Positions 8,233 to 17,395 are shown, counted from the first letter of the stretch. The stretch: DNA of 49,056 nt from Glycomyces salinus (GCF_016428645.1 NZ_JAELXW010000074.1:1-49056), one strand, 5' to 3'. A program made the numbers and translations. Notes: generated from the letters alone by a model not told the origin.

Positions 8233-9261
8233 ATGCGCATTGGCGTGCTCACCGGCGGCGGAGACTGCCCCGGTCTCAACGCGGTCATCCGTGCCGCGGT
8301 CCGCAAAGGCACCAACGAATACGGCCACGAATTCGTGGGCTTCCGCTACGGATGGAAGGGCCCGATCGAGGGCATCACCCAGGAGCTGAACTGGGACACC
8401 GTCGAGAACATCCTCGACCAGGGCGGCACCATTCTCCACTCCTCGCGCACCAACCCCTACAAGATCGAGGGCGGCGTCGAGGCCATCAAGAAGAACATGG
8501 CCGAGCTCGGCGTCGACGCCCTGATCGCCATCGGCGGCGAGGACACGCTCGGCGTGGCCACCAAGCTGACCGCCGACGGCGTCAACTGCGTGGGCGTGCC
8601 GAAGACGATCGACAACGACCTGTCCGGCACCGACTACACCTTCGGCTTCGACACCGCCGTCAACATCGCCACCGAGGCGATCGACCGGCTGTGGACGACC
8701 GCCGAGTCCCACGACCGCTGCATCGTCGTGGAGGTCATGGGCCGCCACGCCGGCTGGATGACCCTGCACGCCGGCCTCGCCGGCGGCGCCAACGCGGTGC
8801 TCATCCCCGAGGTCGAGTTCGACATGCAGAAGGTCGCCGACTTCATCAAGGACCGCATGGACGCCGGCAAGTCCTCGATCGTGGCCGTCTCCGAGGGCGC
8901 GGTCGCCAAGGGCGGCGAGATGCAGCTCAAGGACGGCGAGGTCGACGCCTTCGGCCACGTCAAGCTCGGCGGCGTCGGCGACTGGGTCGCCGACGAGATC
9001 AAGAAGCGCACCGGCTCCGAGACCCGCGCGATCATCCTCGGCCACCTCCAGCGCGGCGGCGCCCCGACCGCGTTCGACCGCGTCCTGGCCACCCGCCTCG
9101 GCCTGGAGGCGGCCTCGGCCGTCCAGGAGGGCGACTTCGGCAAGATGATGGCGCTGCGCGGCACCGACATCGTGCGAATCCCGATCCACGAGGGCACCGA
9201 CGTGCTCAAGACCGTCCCGGTCGAGCGCTACGCCGAGGCCGAGGTGTTCTTCGGCGCCTAG
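8233..9261 (+). CDS. 6-phosphofructokinase, predicted pyrophosphate-dependent
   Basis: A 342-residue phosphofructokinase that phosphorylates fructose 6-phosphate at C1. The N-terminal loop is TGGGDCPGLN. The phosphoryl-donor site reads GGEDTLG with Asp104, and the catalytic loop reads PKTIDND with Lys124. In this family Gly104/Gly124 mark ATP enzymes, whereas Asp104 with Lys124 is the pair of pyrophosphate-dependent enzymes such as that of Amycolatopsis methanolica. I therefore predict PPi use, which would make the step reversible. The start ATG follows AGGGAG at 8219-8224. A strong stem-loop ends the unit. ATP-dependent isozymes may exist elsewhere in the genome. Confidence 0.93.
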   Translation: MRIGVLTGGGDCPGLNAVIRAAVRKGTNEYGHEFVGFRYGWKGPIEGITQELNWDTVENILDQGGTILHSSRTNPYKIEGGVEAIKKNMAELGVDALIAIGGEDTLGVATKLTADGVNCVGVPKTIDNDLSGTDYTFGFDTAVNIATEAIDRLWTTAESHDRCIVVEVMGRHAGWMTLHAGLAGGANAVLIPEVEFDMQKVADFIKDRMDAGKSSIVAVSEGAVAKGGEMQLKDGEVDAFGHVKLGGVGDWVADEIKKRTGSETRAIILGHLQRGGAPTAFDRVLATRLGLEAASAVQEGDFGKMMALRGTDIVRIPIHEGTDVLKTVPVERYAEAEVFFGA

Positions 9262-9297
9262 GCCCCGTTCGGCGGAAAACCGGCGCGAAAGCCACAA

Positions 9298-9337
9298 CCG
9301 CGGGCACGTCTCACTCGTTGGTGGGACGTGCCCGCGG
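9298..9337 (+). terminator. Stem-loop terminator downstream of pfk
   Basis: CCGCGGGCACGTC (9298-9310) is a perfect inverted repeat of GACGTGCCCGCGG (9325-9337). Four further pairs inside extend the stem to 17 bp around a 6-nt loop. No U-tract follows, which is usual for actinobacterial terminators. Confidence 0.75.
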
Positions 9338-9345
9338 CATTCATA

Positions 9346-9783
9346 GTGGAAATCGGAAAGCTCCCGCAGCTGACCGATTTCTCGTTTCACAAGACCCTGC
9401 TCGACGTCGACTTCGACGGACTCCCGGTGACGGGCCTCGACGCCGACTTCTACCGCCGACCGGTCGGCGACCGGCTGCTCAGCGTCGGCGTGTACCGGCT
9501 GGCCGGCGCCGAGACCCATCGGGCCTGGGGCTGGGTGGGCGAGCCGCACTGCTCCTGGCACGCCTACTGGAACCCCGAGGCGGGGCGCTTCGACGGCCCC
9601 TTCCCCGGCTGCCCCGAGCTGCGTCCACTGCACGCGGACGGGAAGGTGTACGCCTTCGAGCTAGGTTCGGGACGCCTGCGCCGCCGCCATCTTGTCGGAG
9701 CGGGCCGCCAGGCGCGTGTACGCGATGGCCGAGACGGTGATCGCGAGGCCGATCGCCAGCCCGTAGCCCTTGAACGTGTGTGA
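9346..9783 (+). CDS. Hypothetical protein with an overlapping tail
   Basis: Reading from GTG 9346 gives 145 residues; a GTG at 9328 is also in frame but lies inside the pfk terminator. The first ~105 residues have good codon composition and sensible sequence (LPQLTDFSFHKTLLDVDFDG, RAWGWVGEPHCSWHAYWNPE, HADGKVYAFEL). From about 9661 the product becomes arginine-rich and lies antisense to the next gene. A TAG lies one base out of frame at 9662-9664, so either a single-base slip or a lost stop could explain the tail. No family is recognised. Tryptophan and histidine are unusually frequent in the core. Confidence 0.5.
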   Translation: MEIGKLPQLTDFSFHKTLLDVDFDGLPVTGLDADFYRRPVGDRLLSVGVYRLAGAETHRAWGWVGEPHCSWHAYWNPEAGRFDGPFPGCPELRPLHADGKVYAFELGSGRLRRRHLVGAGRQARVRDGRDGDREADRQPVALERV

Positions 9784-10041
9784 GGCCGCCGGGACGAACG
9801 CCAGGATCGCCACCGGCACCTGCACCAGGCCGATCAGGCCCGCCAGCAGCCACTTGCTGCGCCCGGCCCCCCACAGCAGCGCGGTCCAGATCGGGGCCGC
9901 CACGATCGCGATGCTGGCAATGTCCAGGAACGCGTGGAGCACCGGATTGGCGACCCGGTCGTGTTGGAACGCCATCGCCGGGCTCGCCGTGGCGACGAGA
10001 ACGGCGGCGACTGTCGTTACGAAGGCGAGACGACGAGTCAT
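9661..10041 (-). CDS. Small membrane protein with N-terminal signal-like helix
   Basis: A 126-residue product. The N-terminus MTRRLAFVTTVAAVLVATASPAMAFQ resembles a cleavable signal peptide with an AMA-type site. Two or three further hydrophobic helices follow (IASIAIVAAPIWTALLWG, WLLAGLIGLVQVPVAILAFV, GYGLAIGLAITVSAIAYTRL), and the C-terminus is basic. I recognise no family. The start ATG is preceded by AGGAGG at a good distance. The 3' end overlaps the rightward hypothetical gene by 123 nt. It lies downstream of folD in the same direction, 59 bp away, but has its own ribosome-binding site. Confidence 0.65.
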   Translation of the reverse strand: MTRRLAFVTTVAAVLVATASPAMAFQHDRVANPVLHAFLDIASIAIVAAPIWTALLWGAGRSKWLLAGLIGLVQVPVAILAFVPAASHTFKGYGLAIGLAITVSAIAYTRLAARSDKMAAAQASRT

Positions 10042-10100
10042 GCCAGACCTCCTAGGAGTAGCGAGTCCTTGACGCTACTCCCGGTAGTCGGCGATGTCTG

Positions 10101-10943
10101 TCAGGTATTTTGCAGTTCGGCCGCTTCCACGGTGTGCTTGAGCAGTAGCGCCGTCGTCACCGGGCCGACGCCGCCGGGCACCGGCGTCAGCCGCCCCGCC
10201 ACCGCCGCGACCCGCTCGTAGTCCACGTCGCCGACCAGCCCGCCGTCTTCGGTCGGGTTGGTGCCGACGTCGATCACGGTCGCGCCGGGCTTCACGTGGT
10301 CCGGGCCGATCATCCGCGGCCGCCCGACCGCCGCCACCAGGATGTCGGCCTCGCGGCAGACCGAGGCCAGGTCCTCGGTGCGCGAATGGCAGACCGTGAC
10401 CGTCGCCGACTCGGCCAGCAGCAGCAGCGCCGCGGGCTTGCCGACCACCGTCGAGCGGCCCACCACCACCGCGCGGGCCCCCTCCAGCGGCGCGCCCTCG
10501 CGCCGCAGCAGCTCCAGCACGGCCGCGCTGGTGGCCGGGGCCCAGGTCCGCAGGCCCGCGGCGAGGCGGCCGAGACTGTGCGGGTTGGCCCCGTCGATGT
10601 CCTTGTACGGGTCGATGTGGCCGCCGACCTCGGCGAGGGTCACGCCCTCCGGCAGCGGGGTCTGGCAGATGACGCCGTGGACGGCCGGGTCGGCCGACAG
10701 CTCCTGGAGCTTGGCGACGATCTCGTCCCGGCCCGGGTCCTGGAGCTGCTCGACGCGGCACTCCAGCCCCTCCTTCCGGGCGGCCTTCGCGATCGAGCGC
10801 ACGTACCAGGCCGTGCCCTCGTCGTCGGTGGGCACGACCACCGCCAGCGCCGGGACCACACCGCGCCCCCGCAGTTTCTCGGCCGCCGCGGCGACCTCCT
10901 CGCGCAGGTGCTTTGCGACCGCGCGGCCGTCGATGTCGCTCAT
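10101..10943 (-). CDS. folD: FolD-type methylenetetrahydrofolate dehydrogenase, cyclohydrolase lysine missing
   Basis: A 280-residue FolD homologue of one-carbon metabolism. The NADP loop GRSTVVGKP and the C-terminal LTPVPGGVGPVT are typical. The active site normally has Tyr-x3-Lys, then Gln and Asp. Here Tyr47, Gln94 and Asp117 are kept, but the catalytic Lys (E. coli Lys54, human Lys56) is Ile51 in YVRSIAK; the alignment around it is gapless. PCTP is also altered to APAT. In the human enzyme, changing this lysine removes cyclohydrolase activity and leaves dehydrogenase activity. The gene overlaps an upstream FchA homologue by ATGA, which could supply the missing step. Confidence 0.88.
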   Translation of the reverse strand: MSDIDGRAVAKHLREEVAAAAEKLRGRGVVPALAVVVPTDDEGTAWYVRSIAKAARKEGLECRVEQLQDPGRDEIVAKLQELSADPAVHGVICQTPLPEGVTLAEVGGHIDPYKDIDGANPHSLGRLAAGLRTWAPATSAAVLELLRREGAPLEGARAVVVGRSTVVGKPAALLLLAESATVTVCHSRTEDLASVCREADILVAAVGRPRMIGPDHVKPGATVIDVGTNPTEDGGLVGDVDYERVAAVAGRLTPVPGGVGPVTTALLLKHTVEAAELQNT

Positions 10944-11563
10944 TGCCGGATCCTCTTCGCCACGGTCTGCATGATCGCCTCGGCCTGCGCCTTGGTCTGG
11001 AGCGCCTCGTTGAGCGCGCCGGCGAGGCGCTCGCGCTGGCCGGCGTCCTTGATGGAAGCGAGGTTGATGTCGACGTTCAGCGCCGCCGACTCGAGCGCGG
11101 ACCTGGCGCTGGAGGCGGCCACGGCCACGTCGGAGAGCACGTTCGGGTTCGACCCGTCCAGGACTCGCCCGGCCACCTTGATGACCGCGGCGGCGTTGGC
11201 GGCGATCGCCAGCGGCACCTCGGCGGCCTCGACCAGGCCCCGCTGGATCGCCTCGGTGCGGGCGGCCTTCTCCTCGTCGGTGCCCTTGGGCAGCTTGTAG
11301 GCGGCCATGACCCCCGAGAACGCCTCGGCGTCGTCCTCGGCCAGAGCGAGCGCCTCGCCGCGGAGCCGCTCGGCCTCGGCCAGGGCCTCCCGCATGACCG
11401 CTTCGTGCTCGGCGAACTTCGGTTTCCCGATGGTCAGGTTGCACACCATGGACACCAGCGCCGCGCCGGTGGCCGCGTTCAGTCCCGCGGCGGCGCCGCC
11501 GCCCGGGGCGGGCTTGGCCGACGCCAGGTCGGCCAGCCATTCCTCAATAGTCGTCTTGCGCAC
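10940..11563 (-). CDS. fchA: Cyclodeaminase/cyclohydrolase family protein (FchA-like)
   Basis: A 207-residue, mostly helical protein of the FTCD_C family, which holds formiminotetrahydrofolate cyclodeaminase and methenyltetrahydrofolate cyclohydrolase (FchA of Methylobacterium, 208 residues). The glycine-rich APGGGAAAGLNAATGAALVSMVCNLTIG motif region near residue 19 and the C-terminal helix SALESAALNVDINL are characteristic. No formiminotransferase domain is attached. Its stop overlaps the FolD start by 4 nt, so the two are co-translated. Given the FolD lysine loss, cyclohydrolase is the likelier activity. The start GTG 11563 is set by TAGGCT 6 nt upstream with no Shine-Dalgarno. Confidence 0.87.
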   Translation of the reverse strand: MRKTTIEEWLADLASAKPAPGGGAAAGLNAATGAALVSMVCNLTIGKPKFAEHEAVMREALAEAERLRGEALALAEDDAEAFSGVMAAYKLPKGTDEEKAARTEAIQRGLVEAAEVPLAIAANAAAVIKVAGRVLDGSNPNVLSDVAVAASSARSALESAALNVDINLASIKDAGQRERLAGALNEALQTKAQAEAIMQTVAKRIRQ

Positions 11564-11569
11564 CGGCTC

Positions 11570-11575
11570 AGCCTA
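11570..11575 (-). promoter_or_regulatory. Leaderless -10 element of the fchA-folD operon
   Basis: On the minus strand TAGGCT ends 6 nt before the GTG of fchA; there is no Shine-Dalgarno. Confidence 0.5.
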
Positions 11576-11659
11576 GACTCGTCGCCAAAGGTGGGATGTC
11601 TCAGTTCGCGGATGGCGTGCCCGGGTTCACCCATTGACCCATTGAGACGGGGAAACATC

Positions 11660-11800
11660 TTGACATCCTGCCCTCCCTCAGGGGGGATTTCCGGCTAGCT
11701 CGCCGCGTGAGCGGTGAGGGTACGGGTGGGTTCCTGCTTCTGTCCCTTACGGGGGCTGCCAGATCCGCCAGGCACGCCTGGTCTTACGTCCTGTCCACAG
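11660..11800 (-). ncRNA. Putative omega-RNA (TnpB guide RNA scaffold)
   Basis: In this family the guide RNA overlaps the 3' end of tnpB and ends at the element's right end, with the guide read from flanking DNA. Here the tnpB stop (11695-11697) lies about 34 nt before the right end, and a GC-rich hairpin occupies 11671-11686. The guide would begin near 11660 and read leftward. The 5' boundary is a guess. Confidence 0.4.
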
Positions 11801-12975
11801 GCGTTTACCGTCTCCGCCTGCCCGGCGGCGACCGTGTGGTCTCGTGCGAGGCGCCTGCCCTCACGCCTGATATTGAGTTCTGCGTTGCCGTCACGGTCAT
11901 GCACCGCGCCGCACCCGCACGCCCACTCTCGGACCTTGAGGCCTTCGAGGCCCTTCGGCCCTGTCAGGGAACTGCACGCCGAGCACAGCTGGGTGGACGG
12001 GAAGCACCGGTCGACTTTCACGAATGTGCGGCCGGTGCGCACGGCCTTGGATTCGAGGAGTGTCAGGAACCGGCCGAGCGCGGCATCATGCACGCTCTTC
12101 GCGCCCCGGCCTCGGGCCAGGCCCTTCACGTTCAGGTCTTCGACAAAGATGCCTTGGTTCTCGGCAACGATCATCTTGACCTGTTTGTGGAGGAAATCAT
12201 CCCGGCGATTGCGGATGTCCTCATGGGCCCGCGCGACCTTGATACGAGCCTTCGCCCGGTTCGCCGAGCCTTTCTCCTTGCGACAAAACTCCCGCTGCGC
12301 TTTCTTCAGCTTCCGCTCCATCTTGCGGAAGAACTTCGGAGACTCGATGGCCTTACCCCCGCGCAGCACCGCGAACGACTTCAGCCCCAGGTCGATCCCG
12401 GTCTCCGATGCGGCGTCCGGCAGCGGTTCGAGCAGGTCGGTGTCCGCATCGACCACGACCACGAAACTGGCGTAATACTTCCCTGTCGGGGTTTTGACGA
12501 CCGTCACAGAGCTCGGCGCCGACGGCAGCTCGCGCGACCACGCGACCTTCAGCTCCCCGACCTTCGCCACAAACAGCCGACCATTCGATCGGAGGCTGAA
12601 CCCGTTGCGCGTGTACCGGGCCGCCTGCCTGTGCGATCGACGTTTGAAGCGGGGCGGCCCCACCCTCGCTCCGACCCGCTTACGTTTGAGCGAGTCGAAG
12701 AAGTTCCTGTAGGCGCTGTGGCAGTCCCGTAGTGCCTGCTGCAACGGCACAGTCGACACCCCCGCGAGCCACATCCGCTCGGGAGTCCGTTTCGCCTCGG
12801 TGATCAGCCGTTTGTCGAGCTCCGCCGTCGAAGGGAACGGCAGCCCCTCCGCATGGGCGCGTCGGCGTGCCGCGACCGCATCATTGAACACCGTCCGTAC
12901 ACACCCGAACGTCCGCGCCAACGCGACCCGCTGCGGCGCGGTCGGATAGACCCGGTAAGTGTAACGAAGATGCAC
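11695..12975 (-). CDS. tnpB: TnpB RNA-guided endonuclease (OrfB family)
   Basis: A 426-residue TnpB. An N-terminal helical/WED region (YRVYPTAPQ) precedes a split RuvC nuclease. The catalytic triad is present: Asp195 in TGIDLGLK, Glu279 in FVEDLNVKGL and Asp362 in HDRDGNAELNI. The zinc knuckle has Cys331/Cys334 (CSAC) and Cys353/Cys355 (CGC), one residue tighter than the usual CxxC second half. Nothing is truncated, so the nuclease is probably active. No transposase TnpA is next to it, so movement would need one in trans. The start ATG 12975 is followed by the family-typical MHLRYTYRVYP. Confidence 0.92.
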   Translation of the reverse strand: MHLRYTYRVYPTAPQRVALARTFGCVRTVFNDAVAARRRAHAEGLPFPSTAELDKRLITEAKRTPERMWLAGVSTVPLQQALRDCHSAYRNFFDSLKRKRVGARVGPPRFKRRSHRQAARYTRNGFSLRSNGRLFVAKVGELKVAWSRELPSAPSSVTVVKTPTGKYYASFVVVVDADTDLLEPLPDAASETGIDLGLKSFAVLRGGKAIESPKFFRKMERKLKKAQREFCRKEKGSANRAKARIKVARAHEDIRNRRDDFLHKQVKMIVAENQGIFVEDLNVKGLARGRGAKSVHDAALGRFLTLLESKAVRTGRTFVKVDRCFPSTQLCSACSSLTGPKGLEGLKVREWACGCGAVHDRDGNAELNIRREGRRLARDHTVAAGQAETVNACGQDVRPGVPGGSGSPRKGQKQEPTRTLTAHAAS

Positions 12976-13126
12976 ACCGAAAACATAACGCCTGAGTAGG
13001 ACAATTCCTTCGTACCAATCTCACTCAGCGGGATTGCGAGACAGCGAGCAATCACTCCGGATATGCCGGCCTGAAGCCACGAGCATCCTCCGGGAAATCC
13101 GGTGATCGGGGACCGAAATGCCCGCG

Positions 13127-14521
<1,395 letters not shown>

Positions 14522-14526
14522 ACAAA

Positions 14527-14532
14527 TAGACT
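14527..14532 (+). promoter_or_regulatory. Leaderless -10 element of the luciferase-like oxidoreductase gene
   Basis: TAGACT ends 7 nt before ATG 14540 and 1 nt before an alternative GTG at 14534, so it favours the ATG. Confidence 0.45.
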
Positions 14533-14539
14533 CGTGCGC

Positions 14540-15535
14540 ATGAGCGCGCACGACCTGTTCCTGCTCGGCGGAGTGTTCCCCGGCGCGACGCCGGCGGAGT
14601 CGCTCCGCCGAATCGTCTCCTATGCCCGGACGGCCGAGGCCGCGGGCCTGGACGGCGCCTGGGTCGCCGAGCACCACTTCATCGAGTACGGCGCCAATCC
14701 CTCGGCGACGCTGATGGCCTCGCACCTGCTGGCCGCGACCGAGCGGATCCAGGTCGGCACGTCGGTGGCGGTCCTGTCCAACCGGCACCCGGTGGCCCTG
14801 GGGGAGGAGGCGGCGACCCTCGACGCGCTCGCGCCGGGCCGCTTCCGGCTCGGGGTCGGCCGGGGCGGGCCCTGGATCGACCTGGACGTCTTCGGCGGCG
14901 GCCTGGACCGCTTCGAGCGCGGCTTCGAGGAGGGCCTGCGGCTGCTGCTGCGGTGGCTGTCAGGGGAGAAGGAGGTCGCGCACGCCGGGGAGTTCTTCGA
15001 CCTACTGCCAGTGCGGGTCATGCCGCCGGGGCAGGGCCGCCCGGTGTGGGTGGCGGCTACCGGCGAGGGCACGGCTCGGTTGGCCGGGCGGCTCGGGCAG
15101 CCGCTGCTGCTGGGCATGCACGCCTCCGACACCGACCACGTGGCGCTGCTGCGGGCCTGGGGCGAGGAGGCCGAGGCGGCCGGGTTCGATCCGGGCGCGG
15201 CCGAGCACGTCTCGGCCCACCTGGCGCAGGTCGCCGACGCCCCCGCGGAGGTCGAGCGGCTGCGGGCCTCGCTGACCGAGCTGCTCGAGAGAGGCGTCGG
15301 CCAGTACGTGAGTCTGAAACCGTCCGGGCGCGCGCGGGACCACGCGGCCTACGTGGACTGGATGATCGGACGGCACGCCGTCGGCGGCCCGGAGCACGTG
15401 GCCGAGCGCCTGGCCGCCTCGGCCGCGGCCACCGGCGTGTCGCGGCAGCTGCTGCTGGTCGAGGGGCTCGGTGAGGCCGGGGCGGTCCGCGAGAACATCG
15501 GCAGGCTCGGCGTAGCCCTGGGGGACGTCGGCTGA
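14540..15535 (+). CDS. LLM-class (luciferase-like) flavin-dependent oxidoreductase
   Basis: A 331-residue TIM-barrel flavoprotein of the bacterial luciferase superfamily, using FMN or coenzyme F420. Family marks are the early AEAAGLDGAWVAEHHF, the GTSVAVLSNRHPVALGEEAATLDALAPGRFRLGVGRG stretch in parts, and the C-terminal VGGPEHVAERL. The WVAEHHF region is typical of the LuxA-like monooxygenase group. F420 use cannot be decided from the sequence. ATG 14540 is preferred over GTG 14534 because of the TAGACT hexamer. It lies downstream of aroG and convergent with the TIGR01777 gene, with 8 nt between the stops. Confidence 0.85.
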   Translation: MSAHDLFLLGGVFPGATPAESLRRIVSYARTAEAAGLDGAWVAEHHFIEYGANPSATLMASHLLAATERIQVGTSVAVLSNRHPVALGEEAATLDALAPGRFRLGVGRGGPWIDLDVFGGGLDRFERGFEEGLRLLLRWLSGEKEVAHAGEFFDLLPVRVMPPGQGRPVWVAATGEGTARLAGRLGQPLLLGMHASDTDHVALLRAWGEEAEAAGFDPGAAEHVSAHLAQVADAPAEVERLRASLTELLERGVGQYVSLKPSGRARDHAAYVDWMIGRHAVGGPEHVAERLAASAAATGVSRQLLLVEGLGEAGAVRENIGRLGVALGDVG

Positions 15536-15543
15536 TCCGGCCG

Positions 15544-16428
15544 TTACCGCGGCCGGCGCATCGCGTGATCGAGGGCGTCGAGCACGGTCGCGTCCCGGTG
15601 GGCGAAGCCGTTCTCCCGCAGCACGGCCGGGTCGATCTTCGCTCCGCGCAGGAGTTCGACGGCGGCCTCGCCGGCGACCAGGCGGGCGGCCCAGCCGGGG
15701 ATGACCCACGGGGCGGGCCGGTGCAGGACCGCGGCCATGGACTTGGTGAACTCGCGGTTGGTCGCCGGGGTGGGGCCGACCATGTTGACCGGGCCGGAGA
15801 CGTCGCTCTCCAGCAGGAAGACCGCGGCGGCGGTCCAGTCGCGCAGGGATATCCACGGCAGGTACTGGCGGCCGTCGCCGAAGCGGCCGCCGATGCACAG
15901 CTTGAACACCGGGGCGAGCTTGGCCAGCAGCGGGCTGCCCGGGCCCAGCACGTGGCCGGTGCGCAGGCGCACCACGCGGGCCCCGGCCTGCCGCGCGGCC
16001 TTGGTGGCCGTCTCCCAGGCCAGGCAGGTCTTGCCGAGGTAGTCGGCGGCGGCGGGAGTGGACTCGTCGACCTGGACGTTCGCGCGGTCGCCGTACCAGC
16101 CGATCGCCGAGGCGTTGAGCAGCGCCGGGGTTCCGGCGGCGGCGACCGCCTCGGCCAGGACGCGGGTCGGGATGACCCGGGAGGCCGCTATCCGCTTCTT
16201 GTACGCCTCGTTCCAGCGCCTGCCGGCGATCGGCACGCCGCACAGGTTCACCACGGCGTCGGCGCCGTCGAGGATGGCGGGGTCGAGCGCTTCCCGGTAG
16301 GGGTCCCACCGGATTTCGTTCTCCTCGTCGGGGCGGTGCCGCACCAGCCTGACGATGTCGTGGCCCTCCAGGGCGTCCATGAGGGCGGTGCCGAGGTAGC
16401 CGCTCGATCCGGCGATGACGATCCGCAT
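15544..16428 (-). CDS. TIGR01777-family NAD-dependent epimerase-like protein
   Basis: A 294-residue short-chain-dehydrogenase-fold protein of the YfcH/TIGR01777 group. The dinucleotide motif is IAGSSGYLG (residues 4-12). Further family marks are DGADAVVNLCGVPI, RRWNEAYKKRI, LLNASAIGWYGD with the SAIGxYG signature, RTGHVLGPGSPLL, LPWISLRDW and GPVNMVGPTPATNREF. The cellular function of this family is unsettled; in some bacteria it is linked to the cell envelope or division. The start ATG 16428 has TACAGT 7 nt upstream. It runs alongside the N-acyltransferase-like gene, 47 bp away. Confidence 0.9.
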   Translation of the reverse strand: MRIVIAGSSGYLGTALMDALEGHDIVRLVRHRPDEENEIRWDPYREALDPAILDGADAVVNLCGVPIAGRRWNEAYKKRIAASRVIPTRVLAEAVAAAGTPALLNASAIGWYGDRANVQVDESTPAAADYLGKTCLAWETATKAARQAGARVVRLRTGHVLGPGSPLLAKLAPVFKLCIGGRFGDGRQYLPWISLRDWTAAAVFLLESDVSGPVNMVGPTPATNREFTKSMAAVLHRPAPWVIPGWAARLVAGEAAVELLRGAKIDPAVLRENGFAHRDATVLDALDHAMRRPR

Positions 16429-16435
16429 GGATCCC

Positions 16436-16441
16436 ACTGTA
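16436..16441 (-). promoter_or_regulatory. Leaderless -10 element of the TIGR01777 gene
   Basis: On the minus strand TACAGT ends 7 nt before the ATG; there is no Shine-Dalgarno. Confidence 0.45.
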
Positions 16442-16475
16442 TTGCCTCGGTGGGGAGTCGTGCTCCGCGTCCCGC

Positions 16476-17342
16476 TCAGAGGCGGTCGAGGGCGAGCACG
16501 CCCATGGGGACCTGCCATTCGACGCCGGCCCTGATCCCTTTGAGCAGGGAGCGCTGGAGGGTGTTGTCCTCGGGCAGGTCGGCGGCGGGCGTGGCGGGCA
16601 CGGCGGCGAAGGCGAAGCGCCAGACGTCCTCGTGACCGTTGGTGCCCGGCTGGGAGGCGGGCCCCACCAGGTCGAACAGGGAGGCGAACCGCAGGATGTT
16701 GGACCGCTCGGGCAGCCAGTCGCGCAGTTGCGGGTCCAGCAGCCAGGAGGTGCAGGTGAACGTCGGCGCCTCGCGGCCCGCGAACCGCTCGGGGAAGACC
16801 CGGGGGAAGAATTCGACCGCCTGAGACACCGAATCGGCCACCGCCTCCGGGCTCAGCGGCCCGCCCTCGCCGCGGATGTGCATGCCGAGCAGGGGCTTGG
16901 ACTCGGCGCCCTCGACGCAGAACTGGAGGCGGCCGAGCTGGTAGAGCGATCCGCGGAGGTGCCCGGTGAACCATCCGGCCACGTCGAGGCCGGCCCCGCC
17001 GTGCATGCGCCGGTTGAGCCGCAGCTTCTCGCCGATGTCGGCCAGGACCAGGTCCGAGGCGGCCCGGTCGAGTCCCCGCTCGCGGTGGAAGGCGTCCATG
17101 AGCGGCACGGCCGACAGCAGCGGGTACAGGCCGGCCAGGGGCTGCTCGGGCGGCGGCTTCGGCCATTGCAGCCACTTGAGGCCGCCCATGTCGGACTCGA
17201 TGGTCCGGTAGAGCTCTTCGAGCAGGTCCGGCGGCGCCTGGTCGAGGGCCGCGGCGGCGGCCTCGGCGTCGTCGGGGTCGGCGCCGCAGCGCTCCAGGAG
17301 CATCAGGCGCACCTGTTCGGGTGTCAGAGAGGGCATCGTCAC
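16476..17342 (-). CDS. Acyltransferase-domain protein (NAT_N plus GNAT-like C-terminal fold)
   Basis: A 288-residue protein. The N-terminal ~130 residues are helical (LTPEQVRLMLLERCGADPDD, LLSAVPLMDAFHRERGL, RRMHGGAGLDVAGWFTGHLRG) and lead into LYQLGRLQFCVE, the mark of a recently defined two-domain family with an N-acyltransferase N-terminal domain and a GNAT-like C-terminal domain. The C-terminal half contains SWLLDPQLRDWLPERSNILRF. Substrates of the family are unknown to me. Either GTG 17342 or ATG 17336 could be the start; neither has a clear Shine-Dalgarno. It lies upstream of, and could be co-transcribed with, the TIGR01777 gene. Confidence 0.7.
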   Translation of the reverse strand: MTMPSLTPEQVRLMLLERCGADPDDAEAAAAALDQAPPDLLEELYRTIESDMGGLKWLQWPKPPPEQPLAGLYPLLSAVPLMDAFHRERGLDRAASDLVLADIGEKLRLNRRMHGGAGLDVAGWFTGHLRGSLYQLGRLQFCVEGAESKPLLGMHIRGEGGPLSPEAVADSVSQAVEFFPRVFPERFAGREAPTFTCTSWLLDPQLRDWLPERSNILRFASLFDLVGPASQPGTNGHEDVWRFAFAAVPATPAADLPEDNTLQRSLLKGIRAGVEWQVPMGVLALDRL

Positions 17343-17395
17343 CGACCCATGTCACCACGGCGGGCCCCGCCTCGGCAAGGTCGGGTCGGTCACCT

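Larger units (their letters stand above)
11659..13000 (-). mobile_element. Stand-alone tnpB element (IS200/IS605 or IS1341-like)
   Basis: A single tnpB gene without a tnpA partner. The right end, read on the minus strand, is AAATCCCCCC TGAGGGAGGG CAGGATGTCAAG, matching the hairpin and GGATGTCA end common to orfB-only elements; it ends near 11659-11661. The left end lies upstream of the tnpB start, probably within 12976-13010, but I cannot place it exactly. No target duplication is expected for this family. It sits between the fchA operon and aroG. Confidence 0.7.

Noticed and set aside
7939-9633. A 564-codon minus-strand open frame across pfk
   Set aside because: Antisense shadow of pfk; long only because stops are rare in high-GC reverse frames.
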